The translations under genes and the position numbers were made by a program. From positions 558,001 through 622,000 of the forward strand of contig JAWZYV010011909.1 in NCBI GenBank assembly GCA_038373885.1: 64,000 nucleotides of DNA, in the 5' to 3' direction. Source of the DNA: Cheiracanthium punctorium (lineage: Eukaryota > Arthropoda > Arachnida > Araneae > Cheiracanthiidae). This document shows positions 56,860 to 64,000 of the stretch, piece after piece (position 1 is the stretch's first letter; the number at the start of each line of letters is the position of its first letter). The notes beneath the pieces are model-generated. The model saw only the letters and a program-made list of their open reading frames with translations. It searched no databases and had not been told where the DNA came from.

Positions 56860-57069
56860 GGATGACCCAAACTAACGGTCTGCTGATCTTCAGAGACAGG
56901 AAAGCGGATGCGGACGGTGAGATTGTGACACAGTACAGGAAAGCTGGAGCCATTCCCTACGTCGTTACCAATGTTCCAACCGTGTGCATGGGATGGGAGA
57001 CGTGCAACATGCTGTTCGGTCGCACCATGAATCCGTACGACAGTCGACGTACAGTGGGTGGCAGTTCAG
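56860..57069 (+). CDS. FAAH2: Fatty-acid amide hydrolase 2-like, third coding exon (cis-Ser motif)
   Basis: Acceptor TTTCTCAG|GG at 56859/56860, donor TTCAG|GTACGT at 57069/57070. It enters in phase 1, completing Gly130, and leaves in phase 1. It encodes residues 131-199. MTQTNGLLIFRDRKADADGE, AGAIPYVVTNVPTVCMGWE and FGRTMNPYDSRRTVGGSSG follow the amidase-signature core in order. Ser198, the first Ser of GGSS, is the cis-Ser of the triad, 75 residues after Lys123, which agrees with the spacing in FAAH2. The exon ends inside the motif. The nucleophile Ser, normally about 24 residues on, and the C-terminal two-thirds are beyond the window. The next 6.9 kb contain no further exon. Confidence 0.95.
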
Positions 57070-57188
57070 GTACGTTCATTTGCAATCTTGTATATCGTTT
57101 TTGACACTTGCCAACAACACTGAAAAGTGCTCATGATTTCCCTCTGACCGTCCTTTCGACTTCGTTCTAACTGCCGTAATGATGCATA
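57070..57188 (+). other. Start of FAAH2 intron 3
   Basis: Begins GTACGTTC. 57115-57185 is a minus-strand fragment of the dispersed repeat of 29866-30020. The intron runs on to the window end. Confidence 0.6.
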
Positions 57189-57190
57189 TA

Positions 57191-57246
57191 CAGTCAACTC
57201 CGGTTATAGAGAACCTCTGGGACCAGCAAATTTCGTTTACTATATC
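57191..57246 (-). mobile_element. Pogo-like MITE, left part (split by a 6.3-kb insertion)
   Basis: CAGTCAACTCCGGTTATAGA preceded by TA, then TTCGTTTACTATATC. Its continuation CGTAGTTCACTAAAACCGAT is at 63533-63575, beyond the hAT-like element. Same family as 42489 and 63671. The far terminus is lost. Confidence 0.75.
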
Positions 57247-58213
57247 CAGGGGTGGCTCCAATGGGGGGTCCGGGGTGGCACGTGCCCCCCCGTCGGGGAA
57301 CTTGTGACCCCCCATCGGGGCTATTTGATTAATTCGTCGGGGAATTTTCATAAGAAGAAATCTATATTTTAGCTGAGTTTTAATTTTGATTTTGCGATTT
57401 AAAAAAAAATTAATTTTGTAATTTTTAAATACACATGAAAGGCGAATGAGTATTGGAGATTGAAGCGGATATGTTTACATTTCTGGGAGGGGGGGGGTTA
57501 TATTCCTCAGAACTTCTGAATAATGGCTAAAAGTACTTTCCGTTTTCATTCATCTCTTATCTCTGCGATCCTTTTCATATCGAGAAACAGCCACTTCCTG
57601 CATCTTCCAATACTGTGATGTGTTGACGACGGCGGAGGAGACTTCAAATTCGAATAGTGTATACTTGAAATCTGTGATCCCACTCTCAGGAGGCATTTAA
57701 CTAGATTTGCAGCAAGACATCAATGTTAAGGAACAAAAGTGCCAGTCTATTCTTCAAAGGACAAATTTATGAGATCAAATCTGCGGCCACTTTCTATTCG
57801 AGGCTCTTTTAATTGCTTAAGCGATTGTGCATTTTGTCGCCGACACCGTAGAAAAGTACAATATGGGTGTGTGTGGTCGGGATGGGGGAGACAGTGACCG
57901 TTAATAAGACCAGTCGGGTAGATAAAAAATTTCGAGGGAAGGGAAGTATGGCTTTGTTTACACAAGCAAATGGGGGATGTTCTTTTTTCCAGAAATACGG
58001 TTTTGTACTTTTATTGGTCCCCAATGACAGAATGATGAGAAAGAAATGGTTCGTCGAAATATCCGGTGTATTTTTATTTTTTCTTCGCAAACCCATAGTA
58101 TATCATTTTTCCAACACTTGTTATTGTGCATTGTGCCAGTGAGTTAGACAGAGTTTAGAATAGTGAGCATTTTTTTTTCTTGTTACGGCAGCATAGCATA
58201 TCATTGTGAAGTG

Positions 58214-58221
58214 TATAAAAG
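58214..58221 (+). promoter_or_regulatory. TATA box of the hAT-like element
   Basis: TATAAAAG, 22 bp upstream of the ATG at 58243. The short distance means translation would begin very near the expected start site. Plausible but unproven. Confidence 0.4.
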
Positions 58222-58242
58222 TTTAATTTCACTTTTGTCTTT

Positions 58243-58534
58243 ATGTTTCCTAAAAAGAACATCGGTGGTGTCAAAAGCACAAGATATAAAGTACAGTGTG
58301 CTTTATGTCGTGATATTTTTGATAATGATTATGTAAAAAAAAAAAAAAAAAACATAGGATAACTAACTAAGCATTCAGATCTTCATAAACAAAATCAACT
58401 GGGGCCTGTTCAATTACCAAATGGATATAAGAGAAAGAATCCTTGGGATATTTCTTCTTGCTCTTCGAATGTATGTTTATCTACGGAATTAGAGAAAGAA
58501 AACCCTTCAAGTTCATCAGATCCACAAACTTCAA
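58243..58534 (+). pseudogene. BED-type zinc-finger N-terminal exon of a hAT-like transposase
   Basis: The ATG at 58243 opens MFPKKNIGGVKSTRYKVQ, then CALCRDIFDNDYVK with the first Cys pair. A run of about 18 A (58335-58353) breaks the frame. Past it, in the corrected frame, TKHSDLHKQNQLGPV supplies the two His residues of a C-x2-C...H-x3-H finger. A Ser-rich linker (LEKENPSSSSDPQTS) leads to a donor GTAAGT at 58535. BED fingers are the usual N-terminal DNA-binding domain of hAT transposases and their domesticated relatives. The A-run length could be an assembly or replication slip, so the exon may be intact in some copies. Downstream exons were not found. Confidence 0.6.
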
Positions 58535-60877
58535 GTAAGTTATATGTAAATTACATTTATATATATATATTTTAAATGTGTTTAAAAGCTTTAATTAATA
58601 TATGTTATTATTAAAAATATGGTCAGTTTATTTCTCTAAAGCACTGATTTATATCTTCTAAGCACTTGCTTTTTGTTATGTATTTGTACAAATATACTAT
58701 GCCCAAGGGCGGATCCAGAAATATTTTTCAGGAAGGGTGCAAAGCTTGAATGCCAATTCAGAATTGCATGAACATGCAATTTTATTTGAAGTGTATTTTT
58801 ACTAGTGTAAATATTTTCCTCTCGGGGAATTCGCGCCCCCTGTGCCCTCGCCCTAAAACCACACTTGCCCCTCACCCCCCCCCCCTTATAAAAAAGAATT
58901 GAAACTAGTTTGAACACAAATTTTGAATGACCACATTCTGCGCTATTTAAAAATAAAAATAATTTTAAAATAAGGCATATATTTCAAAAACTGAGTCACT
59001 TGTTCTGTCTCAGAAATATTTTGTCTTTAAAATACTACTTTAAAGTTTATTTATTAACAGCATTTTAATGATACATATATATCATTAAATGTCCTTAGAC
59101 ATGGATACTCGTAATGGTTTGGAGTGCACTTTTAATCGGACCCAGAGTCATAACTTTTTTAGTTGAAGCTGGAGTAGAAGTCGGACTTTTTGACCTCACA
59201 TTCTGATTCTATGAAATGTTGTACAACATCATTGTATTTTAAATTATATTAACTGTCTGAGTACTCTATGAATTAATCTAAATTTTCTCCTAATTGGTCT
59301 TTTAAACACTATGAGTACTTTTAAATGTGCTCTTGCTTTTAAACCATTGATAAGTAACATGTTGTTCACCCCATTATATGTCATTCCCGCTAAATTAAAG
59401 GACAGGATATACATTTTAAAAATATATTCTTTCGTTGCAGTTTCGATTTTTTTGGTATATTTATCAAATACGATTTAGTAATTGGAGTGAGGACGAAAGG
59501 TATGTCTTTATAAACTTTCAAATTGCATTAATGCAAATTTAAATTAAACACAGATTTAATGTAATTGTATGTAAATTAACAGTATTTTAATTCACGAGTC
59601 AAAAGCTTTTGTGTCATAAATGTAAAATAAAATTTCCCATTGTATTACTTTTATTCATAGAGCTACAAAATTTATAAGTCTTAATTGATATTTTAAAAAG
59701 AGATTTACGACTCGGGCGATAAGAAATTTCGGATTTTGTTTACTACGGAAACTTTTTAAAATGTATATTTAATTGTGTAATAATTTGAAATTACAAAATA
59801 TTTATAAAATTATTTTACAGTTAATCATCTCTGGCATTCAAAATATGTATAAAATGAATATTTAAACGCTTTAACTAAAAATTTTCATTTTAATTAGAAA
59901 TATTTTAAACTGGTCGTATTTCATTTTTTTATAAGTTAGTGTGTTATGCAAAGTATTCTATGTCTTTAAAATTATTTTATCACAGTAATCCTTACTTGAA
60001 CTCTTATAACTGTTGAGAAAGTAAAAAGATATTTTTATAACTAAGTGGTTAATTAGATAATATAACTTTTAACTTCTTCCGAATAAAAAAAATAGTACTT
60101 TTCTGTTTCTTAGATGGCAAATTTGAATAAATTCTAAATTTACTTTTTATTTATAAATAGATTCAATCAAACACAATATGTACGATTTAATCTTTAATTT
60201 TATAAAAATTTAGCAGTAAGATTTTTTTTTTTTTTTTTTTTTGTAATTTAAGAATTAGTCAAATACACAGTTTGTTTATTTGGTAACATACTTTATACAT
60301 ATACAACGAGTGAGAATTTGCACTATATAGAGAAATCTAACTGGATTAACCGGCCCTCTTTAGTAAGAGTTCGTAGCTATGCACACCAAGAAGATTAACA
60401 GCTGCAAGGGAATTAGAATTTATTACATTTTGCTTGGGGTAAAAAAGAAAAGTTAATTTTAAAAAATTAAATAATAATAATAACCAGCTCCTCTGATAGA
60501 CCAAAGCCCTCTCCAGTCCAGTATGAAGATGGCTGTGGATAGATCTAAAAACGGAATATAAGTTAAAGGAAACTGATTAATCTTGACTGACAATTTAATT
60601 TTTATATCGTTGTGGAAAAAATAACTAACTTTTGTGAATTTTAATTCAGTTATTTTACTGCAAAGTAAATAAAAATTATGGTATACAGCGTCTATATCGT
60701 CTTCCGAAAATTTCCCCTTTATCCTGTAAAATAAGTAAATAAAATAAATACAATAAAAGTTTTATATTTGCGTGTAGATTTGTATGTTATATACAGTGGT
60801 GCATCGTAAGCCACCGCAACTTCCCTTATTTTGAATCTTTATACAAATCGCTATTGAATCCACGGATGGCACCAGCA
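58535..60877. other. Interior of the hAT-like element, AT-rich, unassigned
   Basis: 58706-58890 holds a decayed MITE-like repeat (GGGCGGATCCAGAAATATTT at one side, a C run at the other). Long T run near 60223-60242. I see no catalytic transposase segment. Confidence 0.5.
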
Positions 60878-61351
60878 TTAACCCTTTATAAGGCGAGGGT
60901 ATGTGCAGAGAGTCGAAATTACTTGGAATTTTTCTGGCCTATTTTTTAGAATTAATTCATATATTTTCCCTCTACTGTAATATCCTACGTGAAAATTGGA
61001 GAAACGAGTAGTAAACAAACATAGAAATTTTGCAGGAGAATACATTAATTATGCACAAAATCAAAGTCGGAAAACTACCTGCTGCTTGCACACGGAATTA
61101 AACGCAAAAATATATAATTGAAAGCAATGATTCTTATGCTCAATTTTCGAGTAATTATTCGAGCTTTCTTTAAAATTGCGAATGAAAGAAAAGTTCATAA
61201 GCCAAATATTATTTAGAATCTAGACGTAATGGAAAAAATATACATCTAATATAACTGAACAAAAATCAGAAAATTCACTAATGACAATTGATTTCTGTAT
61301 TTAATAGACCGTAGGTGGTAAGTATTTTACCACTGCCTGATAAAGGGTTAA
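60878..61351. mobile_element. pB2, second piggyBac-like MITE family (474 bp)
   Basis: TTAA on both sides. The left end TTAACCCTTTATAAGGC and the reverse complement of the right end TTAACCCTTTATCAGGC match at 16 of 17. The interior is different from pB1. Confidence 0.85.
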
Positions 61352-62333
61352 TGTAAACTATTCAAATAAACTAATAGTATGTGTTCTAAACTGATTTTTG
61401 AGTTACAGAATTATATGGATCAGAATTCAACTCTTTAACTTTTAAACAGATTAATATTATGTTTGTTATTCGCCTTATTAATTAAACTCTTTTTTTGTTA
61501 ATGTTGAAATTTTAAAAGTGACACTTTCACTATGAATTATTAGTAAATGAGCTTGCTTTATAAAATTATTCATCACGTTATGGAAACCTCGTTTAAAAAC
61601 TATCTTGGAGTACTATAAAAAAGTCAATTTTTATCAAGGTTAGTTTCGCTAAAAATAATTATTTTTGTTGTGTCTTGGCAAATTATAAGCTGTCCGATTA
61701 TATTTTTCTGGCGATATTTTTTTTTTTTTTTTTTTTTTTAGATTTTAAAAGAAAGTGGTTAATTTTCTTCATGAGTGCTTGACTTTATAAAAAAATTTAA
61801 TAGCACATATATTTACGTTCTCTTTCGGAGATTTTTATAATTTATTATTATTATTATTAACTGAAGCTCCCAGGGGTACACTTCACAACAATTCTTTTCG
61901 AAATTGAGATACGGTGCCATCTTTTAGCTTTCAATAAGTACTATCACCACATGAATTATTATTGAAGTAGAATTATTTTAAAGCTGTAGAAACAAGCTAT
62001 AAAGTTTTGGTATGCCACTTTACTGCGCGCCTTCAAAATCATTTTTCTCAAAAGAAAATTTTTGTTAGTGTACTAAAAGTCGGCTTTCTCACCTGATATA
62101 GAACATAATTCAAGTCTGCGATATTTCTTCCTCAACTTTATTTCTGTGACTTTGAACAAGATATTTGATATTATCATAAAATTAAATGTCAAATTCTGCA
62201 TATTAAATATTTTGGTTACATCGCGAATAGGTAAAAACTATGTTGCGCACAGCAAAATGTAAAACTGCAGCACTAGACTTTTTGAGATAACGAGTTGAAA
62301 TTAAAGGGAATCAGTTTGTAAGTGGAAATGTAG
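61352..62333. other. Interior of the hAT-like element, nothing recognised
   Basis: AT-rich with a T run near 61719-61739 and a (TTA)n patch near 61841-61858. Confidence 0.5.
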
Positions 62334-62548
62334 ATTACGGCCAATTATCTACGCTAGGGATCTAGGCCAGGGGTGGGTTTGCCCTCCGTGGGGGACTTTC
62401 TAAGAGGTCCTAACCCGTATTTATGCAAAGTTTCGGAAAAAAACCACGGAAAACTCCGAACGGTTAGGTCGGCGGACGGGACCTAGTGTCGAACCAGGCA
62501 CCTTCCGTCTCCCAGTTCAAAGCGCTAGCGCTATGCCACTGGTGGGGT
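62334..62548 (-). mobile_element. tRNA-derived SINE
   Basis: Minus strand: box A-like GTGGCATAGCGCTAGCGC, box B-like GGTTCGACACT, central block CTAACCGTTCGGAGTTTTCC, tail with GGGTTAGGACC, TTAGAAAG and GATAATTGGCCGTAAT. The best-preserved tRNA-like head of the three full copies. Nested in the hAT-like element, and flanked by pieces of a pogo-like repeat with TTCGATGTTCGAGATATCGA. Confidence 0.82.
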
Positions 62549-63524
62549 GGGATTCAATTTGTAAGGGAAAACACATTTATTGAGATATCAAGAATTTCGA
62601 TGTTCGAGATATCGAAGTTAAACTGTAATTAAATTTACATATATCTCTTAATTTTATAAAAATAACTGCAATTTGTGTAAAAGCGTGCAAATTTAGTCAT
62701 GCTTAATTTATAAAATAAATTTTCAGTGAATTTACAGCAATATTCTTGCACAAAAAACTTTTGTTTCTGATATTTTTTCTGCGGGAAAAAAAAATGCGTA
62801 GAACTTTCTTCGCTGAACTTTTTTCAAAGAATTTCATTCATATGAAATATTTTAAGCGTTAACCTGAAGAACTCTTAAAAGTAGCTTTCGAGATTTTACA
62901 GAAACGTGCAAGGCCGTTACCAGGGGGGGGGGATCATGTGGGTTTGACCCCCCCCCTCCAAAATTTCAGTAAATGCATTATCAGCTTATTTGCGTTGATT
63001 CTAGAGATCAGTTAATTTAATTTTAGCACTACAGATCCCCCTCCACCCACCGAAATTTTTTGCTTGCTGAGTCCTTTGGGAAATATTTGTGTAATGTAAA
63101 AGGATTTTGAGATACGTTAATTAGGGTCAGTTTAAATAATAATGTACCAGGAAAGATTGTGCAGTGGTTTTTGAAAATATCCGGGGCCTGGGTGTCCGAT
63201 TAATGTATGTCGATCCGATTCCTGGAAATATTTCACAAAACAAAACATTATATTGTCCTCCATCTCCTCTAAACTTATCTGGGTCCTGGATATTTTAGTT
63301 TAGAAAATGATTTATTGTGAAAAAATCACTTTCTAAAGTAAAATATTTTCAAGTGGTGCAAATAGTTGCAAATTTCCATATCATACTTGGTGACAAAAAT
63401 ATCATAAAAGAGGGAGGTCAAAGTCCCCTCTTGGATACGCCACTTAGCATATGTACATGTATATTTGTGCCCCCTCGTCGGGGAGTTATGACCCCCCGTC
63501 GGGGAAAGTCTAGCGCCACCACTG
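62549..63524. other. Right interior of the hAT-like element
   Basis: 62910-62960 has a G run and C run around GATCATGTGGGTTTGA, a decayed MITE end pair. The CCCCGTCGGGGA subterminal blocks of the host element lie at 63470-63510. Confidence 0.55.
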
Positions 63525-63670
63525 ACTATATACGTAGTTCACTAAAACCGATGTTTCCCCATGTTGTACTATAAAACTTAAAACAGAACTTGAAAATAGA
63601 ATTTTATATAAAAACTGAATGCTCATTAAGTAAATCAAACATGATTGGTCGCATTTATGGCTCAGAACTA

Positions 63671-63842
63671 CAGTCAACTCCGGATATAGTGAACTTTTGT
63701 CTATAGTGAACGCAAATCATTAGTCCCGATTCACATACAGTATCTCTGTTCAACATTAGGGCGACTTCGGTTTTAGTGAACTTCGGATATAGTGCACGAA
63801 ATTTAATAGTCCCCAGAGGTTCACTATAACCGGAGTTGACTG
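63671..63842. mobile_element. Pogo-like MITE, complete (172 bp)
   Basis: The left end CAGTCAACTCCGGATATAGT and the right end CTATAACCGGAGTTGACTG are inverted repeats. TA flanks both sides (63669-63670, 63843-63844). The intact reference for the split copies at 42489 and 57191. Confidence 0.92.
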
Positions 63843-63848
63843 TATTTG

Positions 63849-64000
63849 TTAAACCTTTAACGCGCAAGTGATCCCGCTCTGGGAACACCAAACTCTGACG
63901 TTTTGACTGTTGCCAATCACGAAGAATAGTTTTGATTTCTATAAAAATAGTTGTGGGCGTGGCATAGCTCCACGAGAATCCTTTACTTTTTAGAACGTCA
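63849..64000 (+). mobile_element. pB1 MITE cut by the window edge
   Basis: Starts TTAAACCTTTAACGCGCAAG and follows the 40470 copy almost word for word (GGGAACACCAAACTCTGACG, then TTGACTGTTGCCA) to the end of the window. Confidence 0.8.

Larger units (their letters stand above)
57247..63524 (+). mobile_element. hAT-like element of 6.3 kb
   Basis: The left end CAGGGGTGGCTCC and the reverse complement of the right end CAGTGGTGGCGCT match at 10 of 13. Octamers ACTATATC (57239-57246) and ACTATATA (63525-63532) match at 7 of 8, and the split pogo-like MITE on both sides confirms the limits. Subterminal CCCCGTCGGGGA blocks recur at both ends. A probable first transposase exon lies at 58243-58534. 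The remainder is AT-rich with no hAT catalytic domain that I can read. Nested in it are pB2 (60878-61351) and a SINE (62334-62548). Confidence 0.85.

Noticed and set aside
58636..58917. Minus-strand ORF of 93 codons in the hAT-like element
   Set aside because: Covers a decayed MITE-like repeat with a C run; no domain and no splice context.
20781..62548. tRNA genes suggested by box A/B-like sequences
   Set aside because: The heads do not fold into complete cloverleafs by eye and are joined to a common SINE body, so they are SINE heads and not tRNA genes.

Overview
The window is eukaryotic, AT-rich and mostly non-coding. The spliced gene structure (GT-AG introns of several kb), the dense DNA transposons and tRNA-derived SINEs, and an RNase H fragment of a type I associate with spider retroelements point to an arthropod, most likely a chelicerate and probably a spider. 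The lineage is an inference; the eukaryotic nature is seen directly.

Host genes. (1) On the + strand, positions 6712-6894 look like a terminal coding exon (60 residues plus stop) of a gene I do not recognise. It is followed by a long AT-rich tract that may be 3' UTR, with AATAAA at 7638 and at 16370. (2) From 43333 to beyond the right edge lies the 5' part of a fatty-acid amide hydrolase 2-like (FAAH2) gene. Three coding exons (43348-43515, 50833-51052, 56860-57069) join in frame with phases 0 and 1. They encode an N-terminal membrane anchor, the catalytic-Lys segment (SCKE) and the cis-Ser motif GGSSG. The nucleophile Ser and the rest of the enzyme are outside the window.

Layout. 1-6700: AT-rich DNA with a 3.5-kb hAT-like element. 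6700-16400: terminal exon, then a quiet tract with two nested hAT-like MITE insertions. 16400-19300: diverged tandem repeats and a mariner deletion derivative. 19600-28200: a dense mosaic, including a four-level nest of hAT-type elements and three short G/C-tract MITEs with exact 8-bp target duplications. 28300-41200: TTAA-flanked piggyBac-like MITEs (called pB1 here), hairpin-ended repeats, and a textbook 853-bp hAT-like element. 42489-57069: the FAAH2 gene. Its first intron carries a Tigger/pogo deletion derivative, a SINE, a nested hAT-like element and a retroelement RNase H pseudogene split by a pB1 copy. Its second intron holds a 4.3-kb inverted repeat, made by two opposite insertions of a 2-kb element into one pB1 copy. 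57247-63524: a 6.3-kb hAT-like element, with a probable BED-finger first exon, inserted in a pogo-like MITE.

I found no tRNA or rRNA gene and no CRISPR array. The unusual content is the transposon structure: repeated nesting with readable target duplications, the intronic palindrome, and the partly preserved transposase remnants. Repeat labels (G-MITE, hAT-C, pB1, pB2, Hp1, Hp2) are mine, and family assignments rest on termini and target duplications only.
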